Shown here: positions 54,388-62,918 of the stretch, one piece after another
Layout: each line of letters opens with the position of its first letter
Numbering within the stretch: position 1 is the stretch's first letter
Assembly: GCF_001650915.1 (NCBI RefSeq)
Contig: NZ_LXYO01000011.1
Location: 62,001-126,000 of the forward strand
Direction: 5' to 3'
DNA: 64,000 nucleotides
DNA from: Marinobacter sp. EhC06
Lineage (GTDB): Bacteria; Pseudomonadota; Gammaproteobacteria; Pseudomonadales; Oleiphilaceae
Notes under the pieces: generated by a model
The model's input: only the letters and a program-made list of their open reading frames with translations
Databases searched by the model: none
What the model was told of the DNA's origin: nothing
Translations under genes and position numbers: made by a program

Positions 54388-55944
54388 ATGACCGTGAAAT
54401 CCCAACCCACTCCAAGAGCCAGAAGCGGACCGCTTTCTGATAGCGATCCCGTTGTTCTGGTGCTGACGATCGGCTTCATACTTCTGTTCGTGGGAGCGTC
54501 TATCGTCGACAGCGGATACGTGGCTGACCTGATCGGAGCAGGGTTTGCGTGGACCGCAACGTATCTGGGCTCTTTTTTCCAGGTGCTACTGCTACTCACG
54601 TTCTTCATAGCGATAGGAACAGCCCTGAGCCGGGCCGGCGCCGCCCGAATCGGCGGACTGGATCGACCGGAGATTGGCCGTTTCCGCTGGCTGTCGATGA
54701 TCATGTGCACCTTGTTGGCCGGTGGCGGGGTGTTTTTTGCCGCCGGTGAACCGGTGTATCACTTCGTTGTCACGCCGCCGGCGTTTGATACCGAAGCTGG
54801 CTCAGCCTCGGCGGTTGCTCCTGCAATGGCCCAGTCGTTCACGCACTGGGGATTCCTGGCCTGGGCCGTGCTCGGTTCCCTCACGGCTCTGGTGCTGACG
54901 CGGGCCCACTACGGACAGGGCAAACCTTTGCAACCAAGAACGCTGTTGTACCCGGTATTTGGTGAGAAAGTCATCCAGGGGCGCGTCGGTGGTGTCATCG
55001 ATGCCTTCTGTGTGATTGCCGTGGTGGCCGGAACCGTCGGGCCTATCGGTTTTCTGGCCACCCAAATGAGTTTCGGGTTGCATGAGCTGTTTGGCGTATC
55101 GGATGGATATGGCACCCAGTTGACGGTATTGGTGGTGCTGGCCGGCGTCTACATGACCTCGGCCATGACCGGTCTGCACAAGGGCATTCAGTTGCTGAGC
55201 CGTTTCAACGTGATATTGGCACTGGTCATTGCCGGGGTAATCTTTGTCTTCGGCCCCACGCTGTTCCTGGCCAATACCTACACGCAATCGATGGGTGAAT
55301 ACGTCACCTCGTTCTTTGCCATGGCAACCATGACCGCTGAAACCGCCCCGGCCTGGTGGATGAAATGGTGGACTGTGTTTTTCTTTGCCTGGTTCATTGG
55401 TTATACGCCGTTGATGGCCGTGTTCGTTGCCAGAATTTCCCGGGGCCGGACAGTTCGTGAAATGGTTCTGGCGGTGGCCGTTCTGGCCCCCATCGCGACC
55501 ACCATCTGGTTCACCCTGCTGGGAGGCTCCGGCATCTATCACCAGCTTGCCGGTACCTTCGACCTGACCGAAGCACTAAACAACTTCCGCTTTGATGTTG
55601 CCACACTGACCGTGGCGCAGGCCTTGCCCGGCGGCACCTTGATGGCGGCTGCGATTCTGCTGCTGACAACCATTTTCGTGGCCACCACCGGCGACTCCAT
55701 GAGCTATTCCATTGCCATGGTCGGGGCTGGCCATGACGAACCCAACCCGTGGATCCGTGTGTTCTGGGGTGGTGCCATGGCATTGATGGCGGCCATTCTT
55801 CTGTATATGGGCGCCGGCCAGATTGGTGTGCTCCAGCAGTTTATCGTGCTGACAGCCATTCCGGTTTCACTGATTATCCTCCCGTCGCTCTGGACCGGGC
55901 CGAAAGCGGCCATGGCGATGGCACGGGAGCAGGGGCTGGTCTAG
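54388..55944 (+). CDS. BCCT-family transporter with an altered substrate box
   Basis: A 518-aa, about twelve-helix secondary transporter of the betaine/choline/carnitine family, with the helix 8-9 region WWTVFFFAWFIGYTP and the A-R-I-S-R-G-R-T block. The glycine-rich helix 3 reads A-G-G-G-V-F-F-A-A-G-E-P instead of the usual G-M-G-I-G. The aromatic box that binds betaine in BetP (W-A-W-W-I-S-W) reads F-A-W-F-I-G-Y, so the substrate may not be betaine. GGAGG lies 8 bases before the ATG. An MscS-type channel gene follows after 75 bases. Confidence 0.87.
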   Translation: MTVKSQPTPRARSGPLSDSDPVVLVLTIGFILLFVGASIVDSGYVADLIGAGFAWTATYLGSFFQVLLLLTFFIAIGTALSRAGAARIGGLDRPEIGRFRWLSMIMCTLLAGGGVFFAAGEPVYHFVVTPPAFDTEAGSASAVAPAMAQSFTHWGFLAWAVLGSLTALVLTRAHYGQGKPLQPRTLLYPVFGEKVIQGRVGGVIDAFCVIAVVAGTVGPIGFLATQMSFGLHELFGVSDGYGTQLTVLVVLAGVYMTSAMTGLHKGIQLLSRFNVILALVIAGVIFVFGPTLFLANTYTQSMGEYVTSFFAMATMTAETAPAWWMKWWTVFFFAWFIGYTPLMAVFVARISRGRTVREMVLAVAVLAPIATTIWFTLLGGSGIYHQLAGTFDLTEALNNFRFDVATLTVAQALPGGTLMAAAILLLTTIFVATTGDSMSYSIAMVGAGHDEPNPWIRVFWGGAMALMAAILLYMGAGQIGVLQQFIVLTAIPVSLIILPSLWTGPKAAMAMAREQGLV

Positions 55945-56019
55945 GCTTTTATACAGCCGAGCGAATACAGGGAGGTGTTCGCAGGCTGACTTCTCTGATT
56001 GAAAGCTCCGGGAGGGCTG

Positions 56020-57069
56020 ATGCTGGAATCGTTTGAAGCCGGTTTCACGGCGTGGTTGTGGCCGGGGTTTTCGGCGATTCTCGCGGTTGCGATAACTTAC
56101 ATCGTTTACCGTCTGGCCCTCGCCGTGTTCCGGCATTTTTCAGAATCCAGAACGGTCATCCGGCTGTTTCTGGATGCCGCTGCCCGGGCTCTTGGTGTGG
56201 TCTTTTGCCTGCTTGCTCTGGCAGGTTCTCTGGAAACCGCCCCACCGGATCTGCCTTTGATGGCGGCGATCCAGCAGGTTACAACCCTCTTGCTCGTGCT
56301 GGCCATTACATGGGCGGCCGTTCGATTGACTTCGGCCATTGGTGAGGTCATTGTCGCGCTCAATCCGGTGCTGGAAGGGCAGTGGAAGCGGGCGCGCAAG
56401 GTTGAAACCCAGACCCGTTTTCTCGTCCGCGCGCTGAATATCCTCATTGTTATTATCGGCCTGGGCGCCGCCCTGATGACCTTCGAGTCCGTTCAGCATA
56501 TGGGCGCGAGCCTGCTGGCCTCTGCTGGTGTCGGCGGCCTGATTCTTGGCTTCGCGGCCCGCCCCGTCCTGAGCAACCTTCTGGCGGGCATGCAGATTGC
56601 CCTGACCCAGCCCTTCCGTATAGACGATGTCCTGCACGTGCAGGGCGAGTGGTGCTGGGTGGAGGAAGTGACGGCGACCTACGTGGTCCTGCGGGTCTGG
56701 GATCTGCGTCGCCTCGTTGTTCCGCTGCAATGGTTTATCGAGAATCCGTTCCAGAACTGGTCGAGAAATACCTCAGAGTTGTTGGGCGCGGTCTTTATCT
56801 GGGTGGACTACACCATGCCGGTTGAACCACTCAGGCAGGAGTTTACCCGGTTGCTGAATGACTCCGGGCTCTGGGACGGTGAGTTTTCATCAGTACAGGT
56901 CACCGATTCCAGTGACCAGGCGATCCAGGTGCGTTTCTTGATGAGCGCTGCGGACTCCAGCAAGAACTGGGACCTCAGATGTGCGATCCGGGAGGGCATG
57001 GTAACCTTCATCCAGGAACACTACCCGGCCCAGCTCCCGAGGCTCCGGGCCCGGATGGTGGAAAACTGA
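56020..57069 (+). CDS. MscS-type mechanosensitive ion channel
   Basis: A 349-aa inner-membrane protein with about four to five N-terminal helices (to residue 180) and the MscS pore helix ASAGVGGLILGFAARPV, then the beta domain (QPFRIDDVLHVQGEWCWVEEV) and a C-terminal alpha/beta part. Such channels release solutes on osmotic down-shock. ATG 56020 with GGGAGGGC upstream was chosen; a TTG at 55999 gives a longer frame. Together with the upstream BCCT gene it forms an uptake/release pair. Confidence 0.88.
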   Translation: MLESFEAGFTAWLWPGFSAILAVAITYIVYRLALAVFRHFSESRTVIRLFLDAAARALGVVFCLLALAGSLETAPPDLPLMAAIQQVTTLLLVLAITWAAVRLTSAIGEVIVALNPVLEGQWKRARKVETQTRFLVRALNILIVIIGLGAALMTFESVQHMGASLLASAGVGGLILGFAARPVLSNLLAGMQIALTQPFRIDDVLHVQGEWCWVEEVTATYVVLRVWDLRRLVVPLQWFIENPFQNWSRNTSELLGAVFIWVDYTMPVEPLRQEFTRLLNDSGLWDGEFSSVQVTDSSDQAIQVRFLMSAADSSKNWDLRCAIREGMVTFIQEHYPAQLPRLRARMVEN

Positions 57070-57088
57070 GATTTCTCGAGGACCCTGC

Positions 57089-57886
57089 ATGTCTGCCAAA
57101 ACCGTCTGGATAACCGGTGCTTCCTCTGGCATCGGTGAAGCACTTGCCTTGCAGTTTGCACAGAATGGCGATCGTCTGGTTCTTTCCGCTCGCCGGGAAG
57201 ATGAGTTGGAGCGTGTTGCTGAACGTTGCCGGGCTGCCACTGGATTGGCGAGCGACCAGGTTCTCGTGCTCCCGCTAGATGTGACCGACTGGGATTCCCT
57301 GCCTGGCAAGGTTCAGACGGTACTGGACAGGTTTGGCACCATCGATTTGCTGGTGAACAACGCCGGTGTGTCTCAGCGTTCCCTGTGTAAGGACACCGAG
57401 ATGTCGGTTTACCAAAAGCTCATGGATGTGGACGTGATGGGCCAGATTGCCCTGACCAAAGCCGTGCTGCCCCATATGCTGGAACGTGGCTCCGGCCACC
57501 TTGCTGTGACCTCCAGCGTTGCCGGCAAGGTCGGCGCTCCCATGCGCACAGGGTACTGCGCCGCGAAGCATGCGGTTATGGGGTTCTTTGATGCATTACG
57601 CGCTGAGGTGGAAGGCCAGGGGATAAGCGTGTCGACAATCACGCCCGGCTTCATTCGCACCGACATTTCCCGCAATGCCCTCGCCGGCGATGGCTCAGCC
57701 TACGGCAAGGAAGATGACGATATTGCTGGCGGTATGGACGTTACCGAGTGCGCCGAGGTGGTGTTCAAGGGCCTCAAGGCCAAGAAGCGCGAAATCCCGG
57801 TTGGGAAGGGCAAGGAAATGGCAGCCCTCTGGATCAAGCGGATCTCGCCTGAGGCCCTGTTCCGCATGGCGAGGGCTCGATCCTAG
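57089..57886 (+). CDS. Short-chain dehydrogenase/reductase
   Basis: A 265-aa classical SDR, with T-G-A-S-S-G-I-G near residue 9, N-N-A-G near 92 and the S-Y-K triad (VTSSVAG...YCAAKHA). It resembles the DHRS7-like branch. It lies 19 bases after the MscS gene and probably shares its transcript; the substrate is unknown. Confidence 0.9.
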   Translation: MSAKTVWITGASSGIGEALALQFAQNGDRLVLSARREDELERVAERCRAATGLASDQVLVLPLDVTDWDSLPGKVQTVLDRFGTIDLLVNNAGVSQRSLCKDTEMSVYQKLMDVDVMGQIALTKAVLPHMLERGSGHLAVTSSVAGKVGAPMRTGYCAAKHAVMGFFDALRAEVEGQGISVSTITPGFIRTDISRNALAGDGSAYGKEDDDIAGGMDVTECAEVVFKGLKAKKREIPVGKGKEMAALWIKRISPEALFRMARARS

Positions 57887-57914
57887 GGTTCAGCCGATCA
57901 AAGCCGGGGGCTGA

Positions 57915-58871
57915 TCAGAACTTGTAGTTCAGCCCCACCGCAAACAGGTACGACGATTCATCGTAGAAGGTCAGGTTGGATTGGGTGTCGCCATAGCCGG
58001 CAAACGAAATGAACGACCAATCCTTCCAGCCCATGAACTTCGGGTACTCGTAGGCTGCAAACAGGCTTAGCTCATCATCCGAGCGCTTTTTGCTGAATAG
58101 TGTGCTGGCGCTGTCGTAGTCCCGCTGTGTGAAACCTGCGGTCAGTACCAGGCTGTGCCTGCCCAGAATATTGAACCAGCTGACTTCGGCTCCATAGGCG
58201 TCGAAGCTGCTGGCACTGCCATCGGCGTCATGTTGAATGTAAAGGACAGAGGGTGAGACAAAGCTGGTCCGCGAGAGAGTGAAGCGGTAACTGCCCTTGG
58301 CGTAGTAACTTTCGGCATCGTGGGCCAGATCGGTTCCTGCGGTCAGATCGTCCTCGACATCCGTCGTCGCAAAGGCAAGGTCCAGACTAAAGTTAGAGCC
58401 GGAAATGCTGTTCAACTGCAGGCGATAGGCGTTGCCCGAGATGTCAGTCTCTTGTCTTGGCGTATTCAGCTCATATGGGTTCTGCCAGGTTTCTCCCGAA
58501 ATCACCGTGGGCAAAAAAGAAACATCCACTTCCGTGCCGGAACTGAGTTTGTGTTTATACCCCAGTTGCACAGCCAGGGTGCCGACCGCGATGTCTTCAC
58601 GTGTGGTACCAAAATAGACCTGTTGGCCCAGCCCCTCCCCAAAGGTGTAGGCAACGTTGCCAAGTGGAGCGATCAGGCCCTCTGACTCACTGTCTGCCTT
58701 GTTCTCCAAGGAACTGATTGTTGAATCGCCATCGACGTTAAAGTTGGACGTTGAAGAGACAATTACCGCATTCAGTGAGACTTCACCACTGAATCCCGGC
58801 CGGGCAGGTGCCGGCTGTGCAAAGCTCGGGATTGCGATGAACAGAGCCGGGAGAGCAAGGTACTTTTTCAT
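57915..58871 (-). CDS. Outer membrane beta-barrel protein (DUF2860 type)
   Basis: A 318-aa protein with a signal peptide (MKKYLALPALFIAIPSFAQ, cleavage near A18) and about fourteen predicted amphipathic strands, ending K-F after an aromatic-rich strand, as outer-membrane proteins do. The pattern fits DUF2860 proteins of Vibrio and Marinobacter. Function unknown. A short membrane-protein frame overlaps its start by four bases (ATGA). Confidence 0.8.
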   Translation of the reverse strand: MKKYLALPALFIAIPSFAQPAPARPGFSGEVSLNAVIVSSTSNFNVDGDSTISSLENKADSESEGLIAPLGNVAYTFGEGLGQQVYFGTTREDIAVGTLAVQLGYKHKLSSGTEVDVSFLPTVISGETWQNPYELNTPRQETDISGNAYRLQLNSISGSNFSLDLAFATTDVEDDLTAGTDLAHDAESYYAKGSYRFTLSRTSFVSPSVLYIQHDADGSASSFDAYGAEVSWFNILGRHSLVLTAGFTQRDYDSASTLFSKKRSDDELSLFAAYEYPKFMGWKDWSFISFAGYGDTQSNLTFYDESSYLFAVGLNYKF

Positions 58872-59053
58872 TCGGAAGCTCCGATCATTCTGAATTGGAC
58901 GCGGTTTCGTTGGGGGTACCCATCGATGATGCTGTACTTACGTGTAAACAGTGTCTCGCGGTTCAGCCAGACGATTATAATGGCCACCACTACGAAGATG
59001 CAGGTGTCATAAGGTACGGCGTCGGATTGCGTGCTTTGATCAGCAGAAAGCAT
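58868..59053 (-). CDS. Putative small membrane protein upstream of the DUF2860 gene
   Basis: A 61-aa frame with one membrane helix (CIFVVVAIIIVWL, about residues 18-30) followed by a basic tail. Its TGA overlaps the DUF2860 ATG as ATGA, a coupling pattern, and AAGGA precedes ATG 59053. It is short, has no known homologue recognised here and could be spurious; the rest of the 58872-59135 gap shows nothing else. Confidence 0.4.
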   Translation of the reverse strand: MLSADQSTQSDAVPYDTCIFVVVAIIIVWLNRETLFTRKYSIIDGYPQRNRVQFRMIGASE

Positions 59054-59135
59054 TGGCGGTTGTCCTTGTCGTGGTGTGGCCGAGGAGCGAGCCCACTGCA
59101 TAATGATAATAGGCAGGTAGTTAGAGGCGAAGATA

Positions 59136-59945
59136 GTGCCGCTGATTAAACACCCCTTAGCAGCGTTTCCACTGGTTTACCTGGGATGGGCCTATCTTTT
59201 CTGGATACCGGTGCTGCTCTCGGATTCCTCGGTTTGGGCACTTCCAAACCTGATCTGGTTTTTGATCGGCGGGGCCAGCCCTGTCGTTGCCGGTCTTGGC
59301 CTGGCGGCTGCGAACGGTGGCAAAAAGCAGATGGGAGACTTGTGGCGGCGCCTGACGGACTGGCGTCGTATCCCCGGCCGCTGGTGGCTCATCATCCTGT
59401 TCTTCTGGCTGGCGTACGATCTTGCCATGGCCGGTCTGGCAGTGCTTCTGGGCGTTACTGGCGAGCCCCTTGATACCAACTGGCAGTTGTTTGTTAATCC
59501 CGGGCCCTTGCTGTTTTTGTTGGTTCTTTCCTTTGTGTTTCCGGCAGTGGAAGAGGTGGGGTTACGCGGTTTTTACCTGGAGGCCCTGCAACAGCGTTTC
59601 AGTCCGGTCGTGGCTGGCCTGGTGAACGGTGCGGTCTGGGCGCTCTGGCACGCACCCTTCGTCTTTTTCCCTGGGTATTACGCCAACACCACGTTTCACC
59701 CCGAGCTTTACTGGTGGATGCCGATGATCATCTGCCATACGCTGTTGATTGTGCTCGTTTATAACCGCACCGGTCGAAGCATTCTGGCGGTCCTGATTTT
59801 CCACGCCATGATGAACTTTAATGGTGAATGGTTGCGAATCTCCCCGGAAATGTACCCCTTCATGCTCTTTGGCAACCTGGCCCTTGCAGCGTTGCTGATA
59901 ATGTTTTGGAAAAGCGGCCGCCAGTCTCCGCCAAATACGTGTTAG
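59136..59945 (+). CDS. CPBP-family intramembrane glutamic endopeptidase
   Basis: A 269-aa membrane protein with seven or eight helices and the CPBP motifs: E-E-V-G-L-R-G-F (EExxxR) near residue 138, the H-A-P-F-V-F-F motif near 170 and a terminal H in the FHAMMNF helix. The family includes CAAX-type prenyl proteases and bacteriocin self-immunity proteins. The start is GTG 59136 behind AGAGGCG. A DUF2750 gene follows after 47 bases. Confidence 0.85.
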   Translation: MPLIKHPLAAFPLVYLGWAYLFWIPVLLSDSSVWALPNLIWFLIGGASPVVAGLGLAAANGGKKQMGDLWRRLTDWRRIPGRWWLIILFFWLAYDLAMAGLAVLLGVTGEPLDTNWQLFVNPGPLLFLLVLSFVFPAVEEVGLRGFYLEALQQRFSPVVAGLVNGAVWALWHAPFVFFPGYYANTTFHPELYWWMPMIICHTLLIVLVYNRTGRSILAVLIFHAMMNFNGEWLRISPEMYPFMLFGNLALAALLIMFWKSGRQSPPNTC

Positions 59946-59992
59946 TCTCCGACGAATACCGAAAAGCAAACGACTGGAGTGGCGTACCTGAC

Positions 59993-60376
59993 ATGAGTAG
60001 TGAAGACCTCAATCAAGTAATGGAAATGGATGGTGAAGAGCGGTACGACTACTTCCTGAGCCAGGTGGCCGAGGAACGGGAAATCTGGATTCTGGTGAAC
60101 GGGGAGAGCCGGTTCCTTAAGATCGCCTCGGACGACGGCGATGTGGAATACCTGCCGGTGTGGCCCACTTCGGTGTTTGCCTCCGAGTACGCCAAAGGCG
60201 GGGAGGAGCTGACTCCCCGCAGCATTTCACTGCCTGACTTTTTCCGGAAATGGGTCCCCGGCTTAACGAAGGATGGCCTGGATGTCGGTGTGTTTCCCGG
60301 CTCTGATAAAACGGTATGGATCACCGAACCTGCAGAGCTCAAGCAGGATCTTCAGGACGTGATGTCCGATTTCTGA
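59993..60376 (+). CDS. DUF2750 protein
   Basis: A 127-aa acidic soluble protein with the DUF2750 layout: F-L-S-Q-V-A-E-E-R-E-I-W-I-L near residue 20, L-P-V-W-P-T-S-V-F-A-S in the centre and a C-terminal V-F-P-G-S-D block. Function unknown. ATG 59993 fits the family N-terminus; a longer frame reaching back to 59828 would overlap the CPBP gene. Confidence 0.8.
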   Translation: MSSEDLNQVMEMDGEERYDYFLSQVAEEREIWILVNGESRFLKIASDDGDVEYLPVWPTSVFASEYAKGGEELTPRSISLPDFFRKWVPGLTKDGLDVGVFPGSDKTVWITEPAELKQDLQDVMSDF

Positions 60377-60385
60377 AGACGGCTT

Positions 60386-61189
60386 TTATCGTCTGGCCGG
60401 AGCAGAGGCGCTTCCGGCCAGTATGCCCCCGTCGATGTTCAGCTCAATGCCGGTTACGTAGTTTGATTCGTCAGAGGCGAGGTACAGGGCCGCATAGGCA
60501 ACATCCTCGGGCGTTCCCATCCTTCCCACTGGAACGCCAGCTTCTACCTCGGCGATCGCGGCTTCTCTCGCCTCTCCCTCTCCAAGCATCGCTTCCCACA
60601 TGGGGCTCATGATGGCGCCGGGATGTATGGAGTTACACCGGATCGGATAGCCTTTTTCGGCACAGTACAACGCCACTGACTTGGTGTGATTCCGGACGCC
60701 GGCCTTGCTGGACGCGTAGGCCGCTGCCCCGGGAATACCAACAATCCCGGATCTTGAGGAAATGTTGACGATGCTGGCGGACCTGGAGGACTTCATCAAT
60801 CTGATTCCATATTTACAGCCCAGGGCAACGCCATTCAGGTTTGTGGCATGGACTGTCTGCCAGGAAGACAGGTCGAGGTTTTCCGGATCGTGAGGCCCCG
60901 TACTTTCCAGGAAACCGGTAATCCCGGCATTGTTCACCAGAATGTCCAGCCCCCCGAATTGATCTTCGATAGACTTTGCGCAGCTTAGCCACTGGGACTC
61001 ATCGCTGACGTCCAGGTGAAGGTAGTGCATGTTCAGTTTTGAGCCATCGACCAGTGCCTGGCCCCGTAGGTCATCGATATCCGATACGATGACCGTTGCT
61101 CCCTGCTGAGCGAACTGAATGGCGATTGCTTCACCAATGCCGCGGGCCGCGCCGGTGATCAAAGCGGTCTTGCCATCGAGTCTTTTCAT
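60386..61189 (-). CDS. Short-chain dehydrogenase/reductase
   Basis: A 267-aa SDR with T-G-A-A-R-G-I-G near residue 11, N-N-A-G near 86 and S-Y-K (NISSRSG...YASSKAG), ending in the NIDGG block of 3-oxoacyl/cyclohexanol-type dehydrogenases. The ATG at 61189 is preceded by GGGGTTCAGG. It faces the DUF2750 gene and is divergent from trxC. Substrate unknown. Confidence 0.88.
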   Translation of the reverse strand: MKRLDGKTALITGAARGIGEAIAIQFAQQGATVIVSDIDDLRGQALVDGSKLNMHYLHLDVSDESQWLSCAKSIEDQFGGLDILVNNAGITGFLESTGPHDPENLDLSSWQTVHATNLNGVALGCKYGIRLMKSSRSASIVNISSRSGIVGIPGAAAYASSKAGVRNHTKSVALYCAEKGYPIRCNSIHPGAIMSPMWEAMLGEGEAREAAIAEVEAGVPVGRMGTPEDVAYAALYLASDESNYVTGIELNIDGGILAGSASAPARR

Positions 61190-61263
61190 CCTGAACCCCA
61201 GCTTGATTTCTTTTCGTCTGCCCAGATCATCTATTCCAGTATACAACCAGAAGGTAATCAATC

Positions 61264-61704
61264 ATGACTGACATCCGACACCTGGTTTGTCCTCACTGCC
61301 ACAAGGTAAATCGCGTGCCTGCGGATAAACTGTCATCCGGCGGCAATTGCGGCGCCTGCAAACAGCCGTTGTGGCCGGATCAGGTTCTGGAACTGACGGA
61401 TCAGAGCTTTGCTGCCCATACCGGGCGCAGTGATCTGCCGGTGCTGGTGGACTTCTGGGCGAGCTGGTGCGGCCCCTGCAAAATGATGGCGCCCCAGTTT
61501 GAGCAGGCCGCTAGAGACTGGAGGGGCAAGGTACGCTTTGCCAAGCTCAATACCGAACAGGCCCAGGGCCCGGCCGGCCAGTTTGGCATTCGCAGCATCC
61601 CTACCATGATCCTGTTTCAGAATGGCCGGGAAGTCGCCCGCCAGAGCGGCGCCATGAATCAGGCGCAGATCAGCCAATGGCTGCAATCCAAGGGTATTCG
61701 CTAG
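61264..61704 (+). CDS. trxC: Thioredoxin 2 (TrxC)
   Basis: A 146-aa thioredoxin with the N-terminal zinc site C9-x-x-C12 and C29-x-x-C32 that distinguishes TrxC from TrxA, then the redox site W-C69-G-P-C72. Cytoplasmic disulfide reductase, usually induced under oxidative stress. It is divergent from an SDR. The downstream 257-base gap holds a DnaA-box hairpin but no gene. Confidence 0.93.
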   Translation: MTDIRHLVCPHCHKVNRVPADKLSSGGNCGACKQPLWPDQVLELTDQSFAAHTGRSDLPVLVDFWASWCGPCKMMAPQFEQAARDWRGKVRFAKLNTEQAQGPAGQFGIRSIPTMILFQNGREVARQSGAMNQAQISQWLQSKGIR

Positions 61705-61758
61705 CCTGATAAGGCCATTTATTCGCTGGCCGGTCATTAAAACGCCACAATTGCTGAG

Positions 61759-61776
61759 GCCCTGCCATTGCAGGGC
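61759..61776. repeat. Short hairpin downstream of trxC
   Basis: Perfect arms GCCCTGC / GCAGGGC with a 4-base loop, 54 bases after the trxC stop. No T-tract follows, so termination is doubtful. Confidence 0.35.
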
Positions 61777-61798
61777 TGAAGGCACCTATCCGAGCTGT

Positions 61799-61828
61799 TC
61801 CCACAAAGTTATCCACAGTTTTTGTGGG
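61799..61828. promoter_or_regulatory. Consensus DnaA box inside a hairpin loop
   Basis: TTATCCACA at 61809-61817 is a perfect DnaA box. It lies in the 13-base loop of an inverted repeat CCCACAAA / TTTGTGGG (61800-61807 and 61821-61828). It could titrate DnaA or control a promoter; one box alone is weak evidence. Confidence 0.45.
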
Positions 61829-61961
61829 TAAAGCTGACTTTGCAGCGACATCGACTTTCTGATGGCGTGTGGCCAGAATTCGAGCCAAACTGTCTGTAAC
61901 TAGCAAGGCATAGTCGGGCAAGCGACGGCCTTACCCGATTGATCACTCAAACGAGAACCGA

Positions 61962-62678
61962 ATGAGAGCAGTCCTGTTTATCATCATGGCGTTCTGGCTC
62001 CTCCCAGCGTCTTCCCAAACGCTCAAGATTATGGGTTCGGACGAGAGCTTTCTGCCGTTTTATTACGGCAATAATCTCAACGAGGGCATTCTGGTCGAGG
62101 TGATCAATGAATTCACTATACAGACCGGTATCGAAGCCGATTTCCTCCCGATGGCGCGCAAACGCCAGGCCTGGGCCCTGGAACGAGGACTAGCCAACGC
62201 GGTTTTCGCCAACCCGTTATGGATGCCTTTGCCCGAACGAATGCACGCCGTAGGGCCGCTGTTGACCTGGCGTGACCGTGTGTTTGCGCAACCTGGCCGG
62301 CAACCGGACTCCTTCGATGACCTCGAGGGAGGTATCTGTCTTCGCAGATGGTTTGTCTACAGTGATCGACTTGAGGCGCGGATCGGGAGCCATCTGGTGC
62401 GCCATGACGGCTACAATGCCCAGCAGATGCTGCAAATGTTTCTGCACAAACGGTGCGATTACATCGTCATGAACGAAACGGAGTTCCGGTTTCTTGCACA
62501 GCTGGGGAGCGTCGATCCGGAGCTTTACAGCACGGAACTGATAGACGCTGAGTGGCCGGTCTATCTTGGGATACTTGAAAACGAGACTGCTCTAATTGAA
62601 GCGGCGGAAGCTTTTTTCTCTACCTACACGATTGACGTGGAGGCCCTGCTACCCAAATTGCCGCGGCCGGATCGTTGA
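61962..62678 (+). CDS. Orphan periplasmic solute-binding protein (SBP_bac_3-like)
   Basis: A 238-aa protein with an N-terminal signal segment (residues 1-18) and a type 3 solute-binding fold, e.g. LKIMGSDESFLPFYYGNN and the C-terminal A-E-W-P-V-Y-L-G-I. No transporter gene is adjacent. Similar in layout to the 48857 protein, but the two are not obvious recent duplicates. The 62679-62918 gap shows no convincing gene. Confidence 0.75.
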   Translation: MRAVLFIIMAFWLLPASSQTLKIMGSDESFLPFYYGNNLNEGILVEVINEFTIQTGIEADFLPMARKRQAWALERGLANAVFANPLWMPLPERMHAVGPLLTWRDRVFAQPGRQPDSFDDLEGGICLRRWFVYSDRLEARIGSHLVRHDGYNAQQMLQMFLHKRCDYIVMNETEFRFLAQLGSVDPELYSTELIDAEWPVYLGILENETALIEAAEAFFSTYTIDVEALLPKLPRPDR

Positions 62679-62918
62679 AGAGATTGACGGTTGGTTTGTC
62701 CATGCGCCAGGCATGCATTCGGTCTTCCGCGCAGCGTACAAGGATGTCCGCTTTGCTATCTAGCCGCATCCAGGGCACTTCAGAGGATTTCACGACAGGC
62801 CGTGGAGAGGAGCGGTGAGTGGTAGCAACCACACCTGAAGTTGAAATCCATTAGTCGTCGATTGCCGGCAGCATCCCCGTACTGGCCCAAAGCATAGAAG
62901 CCCGAAATACCTGCAGGC

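Noticed and set aside
62620-62832. 70-codon minus-strand frame in the gap before lysE
   Set aside because: No ribosome binding site, no recognisable domain, and it runs into the 3' end of the solute-binding protein gene on the other strand.
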